Source: Clostridia bacterium
GTDB lineage: Bacteria > Bacillota_A > Clostridia > Christensenellales > CAG-138
Length of the DNA: 5,935 nt
Direction of reading: 5' to 3'
Assembly (NCBI GenBank): GCA_017553815.1
Contig: JAFZJT010000008.1
Coordinates: 1 to 5,935 of the forward strand
In this document: positions 1 to 5,373 of the stretch, piece after piece
How the letters are laid out: every line of letters starts with the position of its first letter
How positions within the stretch are numbered: the stretch's first letter is position 1
Notes under the pieces: model-generated
Database searches by the model: none
What the model saw: only the letters and a program-made list of their open reading frames with translations
Told to the model about the DNA's origin: nothing
Program-made: the position numbers and the translations under genes

Positions 1-777
1 AATGATCAGAACGTCCTTGCCCTGCTCTCTGAAATGCTCCGCCACCGCACAGCCGGAATAGGGCGCGATGTACTGGAGGCACGCGCTCTCGGATGCGGAT
101 GCGGAAACGATTATGGTGTATTCCATAGCGCCCGCCGCCTCGAGCCTGTCGGCTATCTGGGCAACGGAGCTGCTCTTTTGGCCTATCGCGACGTAGATGC
201 AGATAACGTCCTTGCCGCGCTGATTGATTATGGTATCGACCGCGATAGCGGTCTTGCCCGTCTGACGGTCGCCGATTATGAGCTCGCGCTGACCTCTGCC
301 GATCGGGATCATGCTGTCGATCGCCTTGATGCCCGTTTGAAGAGGAACGGAAACGCTCTTTCTTCTGATGATTCCCGGCGCTTCGGACTCGATTGATCTT
401 GATTCGCTTGAAGGCACGGGACCCTTTCCGTCTATCGGCGCGCCAAGGGCGTTGACTATCCTTCCAAGAAGCGCGGAGCCGACGGGAACCGAAACGACCC
501 TGCCCGTTCTATGCACCTCGGTACCCTCGTGGATATCCGCTGTGTCGGAAAGAACGGCGATGGAAACTATCTCGTCCTCAAGGTTCTGCGCGATGCCCAC
601 GCTGCCGTCCGGGAACTCGAGCATTTCATTCGCTACGCAGTTGCGAAGCCCGTGCGCCTTGGCGATGCCGTCGCCGACGAGGATGACGGTGCCGGTTTCA
701 AAAAGCTCAACGCGGCTTCGGTAGCTCTTTATCTGTTCTTTTATGATCGAACTGATCTCTTCGGGGCGAAGATTCAT
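1..777 (-). CDS. atpA: F1Fo ATP synthase subunit alpha, N-terminal half (partial)
   Basis: This encodes the non-catalytic nucleotide-binding subunit of the F1 head (alpha3beta3), which helps couple Fo rotation to ATP synthesis at the cytoplasmic face of the membrane. 259 codons are visible, about half of the usual ~500-residue protein. The N-terminus ([16 protein letters not shown]) matches the delta-binding N-terminus of alpha subunits. A beta-barrel domain spans roughly residues 25-95. The P-loop GDRQTGKT lies at residues 169-176, and the family block SASESA...[11 protein letters not shown] starts near residue 227. The frame leaves the window after VLII, just before the expected Walker B segment. 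The start ATG overlaps the atpH stop by 4 bases (ATGA), with GGAGG 10 bases upstream (788-792), so translation is probably coupled to atpH. Slightly unusual residues are AEHF where GEYF is common, and Cys233 at a variable position. atpG, atpD and atpC are expected beyond the window edge (inference). Confidence 0.97.
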   Translation of the reverse strand, partial: MNLRPEEISSIIKEQIKSYRSRVELFETGTVILVGDGIAKAHGLRNCVANEMLEFPDGSVGIAQNLEDEIVSIAVLSDTADIHEGTEVHRTGRVVSVPVGSALLGRIVNALGAPIDGKGPVPSSESRSIESEAPGIIRRKSVSVPLQTGIKAIDSMIPIGRGQRELIIGDRQTGKTAIAVDTIINQRGKDVICIYVAIGQKSSSVAQIADRLEAAGAMEYTIIVSASASESACLQYIAPYSGCAVAEHFREQGKDVLII

Positions 778-1313
778 TTTTTCATTTCCTCCAGGATCTC
801 GGTTATGCGTGAGCGCAGACTGCCGTCGTACAGCCTGCCGTCTATCTTAACTATCATGCCGCCGACGATGGTTTCATCGACCTTCGTGCGAAGCTTTATC
901 CTCCTGCCGGTGGAAAGCTCAAGGCGCTTTTTGAGCCTCTCACGCTCTGCTTCGCTCAGCTCTCGCGCGGAATATGCCTCGGCTGTCGAGATATTGTTTA
1001 AAAGGTTGTATTGCTTTTCAAATTCATCTTGGCAGTCGGAAAAATATCGGATATAGCCGCGCTCCGTGAGCAGACAAATAAAGTCGGAAACACAATCCGG
1101 CACTCTGCCGTGGAACGCGCCGCCGATCGCTCCGATACGCTCCTCGATGGGGATACCGGGCGTTGCTAAAAAATCGACGTACATCGGCTCTTCGTCGAAG
1201 AGCTTTGAGCAGCCTTCAAGCGCCTCGGCCACCGCGTCGAGACTGTTCTCCTCCTGTGCAAGAAGGAAGAGCGCGTTGCCGTATTCATTGCCTATTGCCG
1301 ACATTGCCGTCAC
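774..1313 (-). CDS. atpH: F1Fo ATP synthase subunit delta
   Basis: This is the delta subunit (OSCP homologue), which sits on top of the F1 head and binds the b-subunit dimer, forming part of the peripheral stalk. The length of 179 residues is normal for the family. The N-terminal helical domain begins [12 protein letters not shown], close to the usual family start. The C-terminal signature is clear at residues 146-168: VDETIVGG followed by [11 protein letters not shown]. The chosen start is GTG at 1313, which lies 4 bases from an AAGGA at 1318-1322. An ATG at 1304 (residue 4) would give an N-terminus more typical of the family, but its spacing of 13 bases is long, so the exact start is open. 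The gene overlaps the end of atpF by 29 bases (20 if the ATG is used) and its TGA overlaps the atpA start, so it is almost certainly co-translated with both. Confidence 0.95.
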   Translation of the reverse strand: MTAMSAIGNEYGNALFLLAQEENSLDAVAEALEGCSKLFDEEPMYVDFLATPGIPIEERIGAIGGAFHGRVPDCVSDFICLLTERGYIRYFSDCQDEFEKQYNLLNNISTAEAYSARELSEAERERLKKRLELSTGRRIKLRTKVDETIVGGMIVKIDGRLYDGSLRSRITEILEEMKK

Positions 1314-1818
1314 CGTTTCCTTCCGTGCCGATATCGCTTATGAACGAGTCGATAAGCCCCTCGTGATCCGCCGCGTTTATCTCGCGCTCAAGCAGCTTCT
1401 CCGCAAGGCGCACCGAAAGCTCGGCGATCTCCTTTTTCATAGTGGATTCCGCCTCGCTCTTTGCAAGCTCTATCTCGTTTTCGGCGCGGCGCATAATCCC
1501 CGCCGCCTTTTCCTCGGCCTCGGAGATTATGCTCGAGCTGCGCTGCCTCGCGCTCTGCTGGGCTTCTCTTATCAGCTCGTCGCACTCTTCATCGGCGCCG
1601 AGCAGCTTTTTCTCATACGCATCGCGCTCCGTGTTCGCCTGATCGAGCACCTCTTGAGCGAGCGAATAGACCTCGTCCACCTCCTGCTGCCTTTTGTTCA
1701 TGGCGTTGCGAACGGGCTTATACAGGAATTTTTTAAGGATGAGGAACAGAATCAGCAGATTTGCAAGCGATATGATTATCTGCCAGATGTTAACGGAAAT
1801 AACATCCAAGGTTTGCAT
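1285..1818 (-). CDS. atpF: F1Fo ATP synthase subunit b
   Basis: This encodes the membrane-anchored peripheral stalk subunit, which dimerises and holds F1 stationary against subunit a. The 177-residue protein has one N-terminal membrane helix (about residues 9-28). Next comes the family motif KKFLYKPVRNAM with a following R43, then a long charged, Ala/Glu/Arg-rich helix to about residue 150 that fits the right-handed coiled coil of b subunits. The C-terminal segment VRLAEKLLEREI is typical of the delta-binding region. An in-frame ATG at 1869 would add 17 residues (beginning MSLSAFSTES) that do not resemble the family. The ATG at 1818 has GGAG 8 bases upstream and puts the membrane helix at the very N-terminus, so I chose it. 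The 3' end overlaps atpH. There is a single b gene here, with no b' copy, so a homodimer is expected (inference). Confidence 0.95.
   Translation of the reverse strand: MQTLDVISVNIWQIIISLANLLILFLILKKFLYKPVRNAMNKRQQEVDEVYSLAQEVLDQANTERDAYEKKLLGADEECDELIREAQQSARQRSSSIISEAEEKAAGIMRRAENEIELAKSEAESTMKKEIAELSVRLAEKLLEREINAADHEGLIDSFISDIGTEGNGDGNVGNRQ
1318..1322 (-). promoter_or_regulatory. Ribosome binding site bearing on the atpH start
   Basis: AAGGA lies within the 3' end of atpF, 4 bases before GTG (1313) and 13 bases before ATG (1304). The spacing slightly favours the GTG, but neither start is excluded. Confidence 0.5.
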
Positions 1819-1826
1819 TGCTTTAA

Positions 1827-1830
1827 CTCC
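1827..1830 (-). promoter_or_regulatory. Ribosome binding site deciding the atpF start
   Basis: GGAG lies 8 bases upstream of the ATG at 1818. It supports this start over the longer in-frame ATG at 1869. Confidence 0.7.
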
Positions 1831-1854
1831 AATCCAAAAGGATTCAGTGCTAAA

Positions 1855-1883
1855 CGCGCTTAGGCTCATTTATGCAAAGCGCG
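1855..1883 (-). repeat. Inverted repeat in the atpE-atpF spacer
   Basis: On the transcribed strand CGCGCTT and AAGCGCG form a perfect 7-bp stem, extendable by a G-U pair, around a 15-base loop. It lies between the atpE stop and the atpF ribosome binding site. No U-tract follows, so it is not a standard terminator. A role in mRNA stability or in lowering atpF translation relative to atpE is inference. Confidence 0.45.
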
Positions 1884-1889
1884 CCTTTT

Positions 1890-1903
1890 GCCGCAAACGC
1901 GGC
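1890..1903 (-). repeat. Small GC-rich hairpin just after atpE
   Basis: GCCGC-GTTT-GCGGC is a perfect 5-bp stem with a 4-base loop, 16 bases past the atpE stop codon. An A-run, not a T-run, follows on the transcribed strand, which argues against termination. A 3'-end barrier protecting atpE mRNA after processing is possible but unproven. Confidence 0.4.
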
Positions 1904-1919
1904 GGGAAAACCTTCGTTA

Positions 1920-2216
<297 letters not shown>

Positions 2217-2253
2217 CTATCGCCGCTTATGCGGCTTATTTGAAATTTATAGG

Positions 2254-3144
2254 TCAAACGGCGTTTTTCTTGTTTCGCCGCAGTTCCTTATTTTCCAGTC
2301 GTTTTTCGTACAGCTCCTTAGGGAAGCCGCCTGAGATATTGAGCATGGTCAGCATCGCGAAGATGAACGCCTGCAGGCATCCGCTGAACACGTCGAAATA
2401 CACGCTCAAAACAGCGGGAAGACCTATCTGAAGCACCGAAAAGCCTCCGAGCGAGCCGAACACCGAGCGCGTAAGCCCGCCGAGCGCGCCCGCTATCAGC
2501 GCGGAGATGACGCTTCCCGAAAGGATGTTGCCGAAGTGACGGAAGCTCATCGATACGGGCATTGCTATCTCGCTTATCAGATTCAAGGGCGCAAAGAACG
2601 CTATAGGCTCGAAATAGCCCTTGACGTAGTTGCCAACGCCGCCCTTGAGCTTATAATAGGTTATGAGGATGAAAACGAGCAGCGCCCAACCGAACACCGT
2701 CGAAAAATCGGAGGTCGGCGGGAAGATGCCAACGAGCGACGAAAGGCTCGAGAACGCCGAGTAGCCGAGGATCGCGCAGATAAACGGCGAAAACTGCCTA
2801 AAATACTCACCCATATTGTTTTTAACGAGCGAATCGGTCTTTTCGACTATCCATTCCGCAACGAGATGACGGCGGCATTTGACGCCCTCCTTCATGCCGT
2901 GCGTCATATAAAGCGCAAGCACCGATATCGAGAGGAGCACGAGCCAGCTGTTTACGTTTGCTTCGGTTATAAGAAGGTTTTGAAGCGGGAACTTTATCTC
3001 CTTGAAGATCATTGCGCCCGTTATCGAAATACCCTCGCTCTGAGGCTTTGTTAGCACGCGAATAACAATCCCGCATGCGATGGGCAATATCATCAGCAGG
3101 ATGAGCAGTATGTCTATGAGCTTGAATTTAAAAGTTTTTTTCAA
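2254..3144 (-). CDS. atpB: F1Fo ATP synthase subunit a
   Basis: This encodes the stator membrane subunit that provides the two ion half-channels next to the c-ring. It has 296 residues, somewhat longer than many homologues, with a membrane helix near residues 9-30 and several more after residue 65. The core motif NLISEIAMPVSMSFRHFGNILSG (about residues 188-210) carries Arg202, matching the essential Arg210 of E. coli. The later QAFIFAMLTMLNI (residues 258-270) is the other conserved helix. The start codon is TTG at 3144, overlapping the TGA of the upstream gene (TTGA). GAGG at 3152-3155 gives a 7-base spacing, and no later Met would preserve the first membrane helix. Met195 stands where many homologues have Lys (usual form EIAKPVS). 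The basic C-terminal tail (KRLENKELRRNKK) is presumably cytoplasmic. Confidence 0.96.
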   Translation of the reverse strand: MKKTFKFKLIDILLILLMILPIACGIVIRVLTKPQSEGISITGAMIFKEIKFPLQNLLITEANVNSWLVLLSISVLALYMTHGMKEGVKCRRHLVAEWIVEKTDSLVKNNMGEYFRQFSPFICAILGYSAFSSLSSLVGIFPPTSDFSTVFGWALLVFILITYYKLKGGVGNYVKGYFEPIAFFAPLNLISEIAMPVSMSFRHFGNILSGSVISALIAGALGGLTRSVFGSLGGFSVLQIGLPAVLSVYFDVFSGCLQAFIFAMLTMLNISGGFPKELYEKRLENKELRRNKKNAV

Positions 3145-3599
3145 TCCTGTTCCTCGTCCTCTTCGTCGACGAAAGCTTTGTACTGAGGCTTTATCCCCGA
3201 CTTTTCCCTTTCGGCGATATCCTTCTTTGCAAGAAAGAATCTGTATGCGGCGATGGTCAGCGTTGGGAAGATCAGCGGTATCGCTGCGGCGAAGATATTG
3301 AACACCTTCGGGATGAGCGCCGCAATTCCGAGAAACGCCGCCATCATAACGAGCCTTCCCGATTGGGAGATGCGTATTTTGTATGCCGCCTTATCGGGCT
3401 CAAGGCTCACGCAGCGCTGCACCGTCATACACATCAAAAAGAAATTCAGCACCGCGGCGAACGCGCCGAGAAGGTTTCCGAACAGAACGGTCATATCCCA
3501 GCACTTTATTATAATGAAAACAAATTGCATCACGGCGCTCAGGATAAGCGTTCCTGCTGTGATGCGCAAAGTTTCGCGCTTTACAACGGGCTCGACCAT
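3141..3599 (-). CDS. atpI: ATP synthase subunit I-like membrane protein
   Basis: This small membrane protein is the first gene of the ATP synthase operon. Members of the subunit I family (ATP-synt_I) sit here in many bacteria and are linked to c-ring assembly or stability; they are not part of the core enzyme. The 152-residue product has four predicted membrane segments at about residues 14-32, 38-60, 82-97 and 100-122. The second contains FGNLLGAFAAVLNFFLM, similar to the Gly/Asn-bearing helix of the family. The C-terminus is strongly acidic (VDEEDEEQD). The frame is open upstream to 3728, but the ATG at 3599 has GAGG 9 bases before it. Starting further upstream would also place the start outside the transcript predicted from the promoter at 3654-3682. 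Family assignment rests on position, topology and weak motifs, so it is less certain than for the other subunits. Confidence 0.8.
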   Translation of the reverse strand: MVEPVVKRETLRITAGTLILSAVMQFVFIIIKCWDMTVLFGNLLGAFAAVLNFFLMCMTVQRCVSLEPDKAAYKIRISQSGRLVMMAAFLGIAALIPKVFNIFAAAIPLIFPTLTIAAYRFFLAKKDIAEREKSGIKPQYKAFVDEEDEEQD

Positions 3600-3608
3600 C
3601 AAAACCAA

Positions 3609-3612
3609 CCTC
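3609..3612 (-). promoter_or_regulatory. Ribosome binding site deciding the atpI start
   Basis: GAGG lies 9 bases before the ATG at 3599. It sits downstream of the predicted transcription start and so supports the 152-residue form. Confidence 0.65.
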
Positions 3613-3653
3613 GCTTTTCGCCGTATTATATTTGGCGATACTAAACGAAGCAT

Positions 3654-3682
3654 ATTATACCATAAAACAAAATGCGATTCAA
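3654..3682 (-). promoter_or_regulatory. Promoter of the ATP synthase operon
   Basis: On the minus strand, TTGAAT (3677-3682) is followed by a 17-base spacer and a perfect TATAAT (3654-3659), preceded by TGG, an extended -10. Predicted transcription start is near 3647, giving a leader of about 48 bases before atpI. A second TATAAT at 3625-3630 has no matching -35 and is probably not used. Confidence 0.8.
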
Positions 3683-3755
3683 CAGGTTTTACGCATATTG
3701 ATTCGTGCTCGCCAGTTTTATGGCGCAAAAAGCACTCGTTTATGCGTTATCCCGT

Positions 3756-3778
3756 GAATCGCAAAAGGTTGCGGATTC
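3756..3778 (-). repeat. Bulged hairpin after the deacetylase gene
   Basis: GAATC, a bulged C, GCAA, loop CCTT, TTGC and GATTC form a 9-bp stem beginning 17 bases past the deacetylase stop. No T-run follows (next bases ACGGGATAAC), so it does not look like an intrinsic terminator. It may be a weak stop or an mRNA 3' end. The rest of the 195-base gap before atpI holds only the atp promoter and an unremarkable 5-bp inverted repeat. Confidence 0.4.
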
Positions 3779-3794
3779 GACTTAATTGGCGGCG

Positions 3795-4976
3795 TCAGCC
3801 CCCGACCCTAAGCTCGGTCAGCGAGCGGAACTCATACCCCATGCTGCGCGCAGTGTCGATTATGTCGGCAAGCGCATACGCGTTATCGCGTGACAGGGCG
3901 TGCAAAAGAATGATGGCGCCCGGGTGAAGCTTCCCTATGACAGTATCATAGGCCACGTCCGCGCCCTTGGGCTCGTTGTAGTCGACCCATGCGATGGACC
4001 AGAAAACGCAGGTATAGCCCATTCGATTCAGGAAGTTGGTGGAATCGATGCTGTGTTTGCCCATCGGATAGCGGAAATACGATGAGGTATAGCCGTAATG
4101 AGTCCTCAGATAATCGTCGAAGCCCTTTATCTCCCGATACATTTGACTGTGCGTGAGCGAGGAAAAATCGGGGTGCGTGCAGGAATGGTTCCCGAGGATA
4201 TGTCCTTCCTTTATTATGCGGGTCATGACCGCGGAGTTTGATTTAAGCTCCGGCAGAGTGCAAAAGAAGGTGGTCTTGACGTTCTTCTCGCGGAGCGTAT
4301 CGAGTATCATATTGGTGTAGCCGTTCTCAACGCCGAGGTCGAAGGTGAGGTAAAGCACCTTTTCCTCTGTCTTGTTGTCGTAACAGACGGCATCCGCTCC
4401 CCTCCTGTCGAACCCCTGCTGAATGGAAACAACGATATCGGTCACCTGCTCGTTTGTCGGCCTGCCGATGCAATGGTCGATGCATTCCGTGGAAAGGTTC
4501 TCGGTGTTCTCCATCGGCGGGTTGTTGAAATCGGAGAGCGGTAGGGGCTCAAACCCCGTGTAGGTCTTATCCGTGCCCGTATCGGCTCCGTAGAAGAATT
4601 TTCCCGGTGTCACGGCGGGCGCTTGCGTCGCAACCGCGGGTGTGGGCAAAGCCGCCTCCGTGGTCGGCGTGGGCGCTTCTGTTTCGACAATCGCTTCGGG
4701 CGTGTTTACGGCGGCGTCGGGCGTTGCTGTATCATCGGGCTCGGCCGTTGCCGACGCCGTCATAACGGGCGCGGTCAAGACAGGTGCCGTCACAAACGGG
4801 ACAGCGGTTGCCGACGCTTTCGTTGGAGCTGCCGTCGGTGCTTGAGATGGCGTTTCTACGTTTACAAAATACGGCGCAACGTTTTCGATACGCGTTGTGC
4901 CCGGTGTAAACGAGCTGCACGCGGTCGAGGTCGCGATAAACAGCAGGGTAAGAACTATTGAAACTGTTTTTTTCAT
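3795..4976 (-). CDS. pdaA: PdaA-like peptidoglycan/polysaccharide deacetylase, predicted lipoprotein
   Basis: This is a predicted metal-dependent carbohydrate esterase 4 (NodB) enzyme that removes N-acetyl groups from cell-wall glycan outside the membrane. The 393-residue product starts with a signal peptide (MKKTVSIVLTLLFIATSTAC) ending at Cys20 in a lipobox-like STAC. Residues 42-125 are a low-complexity Thr/Pro/Ala linker. The catalytic domain runs from about 207 to the end: TFDLGVENGYT with catalytic-base candidate Asp213, GNHSCTH with metal ligands His264 and His268, FRYPMG with Arg302, and HPGAIILLHALS with His359. The ENGYT, GNHS..HPDF and LLHALSRDNA.AL pattern matches Bacillus PdaA, which makes muramic delta-lactam precursors in spore cortex. 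Leu214 replaces the second Asp of TFDDG (Asn in PdaA). B. subtilis PdaA is much shorter and lacks this linker. AAGGAG lies 12 bases before the ATG. The NodB assignment is firm; the PdaA role is inferred. Confidence 0.88.
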   Translation of the reverse strand: MKKTVSIVLTLLFIATSTACSSFTPGTTRIENVAPYFVNVETPSQAPTAAPTKASATAVPFVTAPVLTAPVMTASATAEPDDTATPDAAVNTPEAIVETEAPTPTTEAALPTPAVATQAPAVTPGKFFYGADTGTDKTYTGFEPLPLSDFNNPPMENTENLSTECIDHCIGRPTNEQVTDIVVSIQQGFDRRGADAVCYDNKTEEKVLYLTFDLGVENGYTNMILDTLREKNVKTTFFCTLPELKSNSAVMTRIIKEGHILGNHSCTHPDFSSLTHSQMYREIKGFDDYLRTHYGYTSSYFRYPMGKHSIDSTNFLNRMGYTCVFWSIAWVDYNEPKGADVAYDTVIGKLHPGAIILLHALSRDNAYALADIIDTARSMGYEFRSLTELRVGG

Positions 4977-5069
4977 TGTTGGTTATTTCTCCTTGTGTCA
5001 CCGCCGCATCCCGTGTTCAAACTCACAGCGGCTGCCAAACTATTCATTCGTTTTCGGGGTTAGGATGTA

Positions 5070-5098
5070 ATTATACAAAAAAGTTCAAATTCAGTCAA
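5070..5098 (-). promoter_or_regulatory. Promoter of the deacetylase gene
   Basis: On the minus strand, TTGACT (5093-5098), a 17-base spacer and a perfect TATAAT (5070-5075) give a near-consensus sigma-A promoter. Transcription would start near 5063, leaving a leader of about 87 bases. A housekeeping-type promoter suggests vegetative expression, which is unlike a purely sporulation-specific pdaA. Confidence 0.8.
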
Positions 5099-5224
5099 GC
5101 CAGATTAAGAAAACATATCGACTTTTTCAGGTTTGTATCCATCCTTTTTACGGCATTACGCTTTTTCTTCGACTTTAAGCTCCGTTCCCGCGCCGAATAA
5201 ATATATTATGCGTTTTTGGCACAA

Positions 5225-5242
5225 ATCACAGTTTATTGATGG
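5225..5242 (+). promoter_or_regulatory. Degenerate second NrdR-type box
   Basis: ATCACAGTTTATTGATGG matches the strong box at 5257-5274 at 11 of 18 positions, including the CACA half and the TTG. Its start is exactly 32 bp upstream, about three helical turns, which is the spacing typical of paired NrdR boxes. On its own it would not be called; the spacing makes it credible. Confidence 0.55.
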
Positions 5243-5250
5243 ATTTACTC

Positions 5251-5279
5251 TTGATTACCACAATATCTTGTGGTACAAT
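5251..5279 (+). promoter_or_regulatory. nrdD: nrdD promoter
   Basis: TTGATT (5251-5256), a 17-base spacer and TACAAT (5274-5279) preceded by TGG (extended -10) form a good sigma-A promoter. Transcription would start near 5286. TATAAT at 5279-5284 is an alternative -10 but has no -35 at the right distance. The NrdR-type box fills the spacer. Confidence 0.75.
5257..5274 (+). promoter_or_regulatory. NrdR-type operator (strong box)
   Basis: ACCACAATATCTTGTGGT is an inverted repeat with 7-bp arms (8 bp if the flanking T and A are counted) around TATC. It fits the ACA-AATAT-TGTG-type boxes bound by NrdR, the ATP/dATP-sensing zinc-ribbon and ATP-cone repressor of ribonucleotide reductase genes. It lies exactly between -35 and -10 of nrdD, so binding should block RNA polymerase. 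No nrdR gene is visible in the window. Confidence 0.82.
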
Positions 5280-5298
5280 ATAATCAAGAGATATGTGC

Positions 5299-5322
5299 AA
5301 AGCGCGGATCCGTTCGCGCTTT
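5299..5322 (+). repeat. Stem-loop in the nrdD leader
   Basis: AAAGCGCG, loop GATCCGTT and CGCGCTTT form a perfect 8-bp stem 13 bases after the predicted transcription start. The stem ends in CTTTCACG with no long T-run, so it is not a clear terminator. It could stabilise the 5' end of the mRNA or be part of an attenuation device; I see no evidence choosing between these. Confidence 0.5.
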
Positions 5323-5373
5323 CACGCCCCGAAAGCATAGAAAAATAAACGCTCAACAGGAGGAAACAAAAAA

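Larger units (their letters stand above)
5248..5290. repeat. Outer 10-bp inverted repeat around the nrdD operator
   Basis: CTCTTGATTA (5248-5257) and TAATCAAGAG (5281-5290) are perfect inverted copies 23 bases apart. The left arm contains the -35 TTGATT and the right arm reaches the predicted transcription start. The centre (5269) is offset about 3.5 bp from the NrdR palindrome, so this is a separate symmetry. Its function is unknown. Confidence 0.55.
4977..5373. other. Divergent intergenic control region
   Basis: This 397-base gap separates the deacetylase (minus) and nrdD (plus). It holds the deacetylase leader and promoter, tandem NrdR-type boxes, the nrdD promoter and the nrdD leader. 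An imperfect inverted repeat with GCCGC/GCGGC arms (5003-5007 and 5028-5032) lies in the deacetylase leader and is weak. In 5099-5224 I see only AT-rich, T-run-containing sequence with no convincing gene, RNA or terminator. Confidence 0.7.

Noticed and set aside
1066..1863. Plus-strand open frame of 265 codons opposite atpF and atpH
   Set aside because: It is antisense to two well-supported ATP synthase genes, has no ribosome binding site worth noting, and its product resembles no family; it arises from codon bias on the opposite strand.
1873..1883. 11-base sequence TGCAAAGCGCG shared exactly with the nrdD leader (5296-5306)
   Set aside because: By rough estimate several exact 11-base matches are expected by chance in a window of this size, so it is not evidence of a dispersed repeat, though both copies lie in hairpins.
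3721..3745. CGCCA/TGGCG hairpin next to an A/T run, considered as a terminator of the deacetylase gene
   Set aside because: On the transcribed strand the T-run precedes the stem instead of following it, so the order is wrong for an intrinsic terminator.
3253..3927. Plus-strand open frame of 224 codons opposite atpI, the gap and the end of the deacetylase gene
   Set aside because: It runs through two real genes and the atp promoter in antisense, and its composition is not protein-like.
4642..4860. Repetitive-looking DNA in the deacetylase linker region, considered as a tandem repeat or CRISPR-like array
   Set aside because: There are no regular units or spacers; the pattern comes from irregular Thr/Pro/Ala-Val codons in one reading frame.
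4623..4961. Plus-strand Arg/Gly/Cys-rich frame, and an overlapping Ala/Val/Gly-rich frame at 4642-4845
   Set aside because: Both are shadows of the repetitive Thr/Pro/Ala linker of the deacetylase; the low complexity comes from that linker.
5133..5348. Plus-strand frame of 71 codons upstream of nrdD
   Set aside because: It runs across the nrdD promoter, both NrdR-type boxes and the leader stem-loop, lacks a good ribosome binding site and resembles nothing I recognise.
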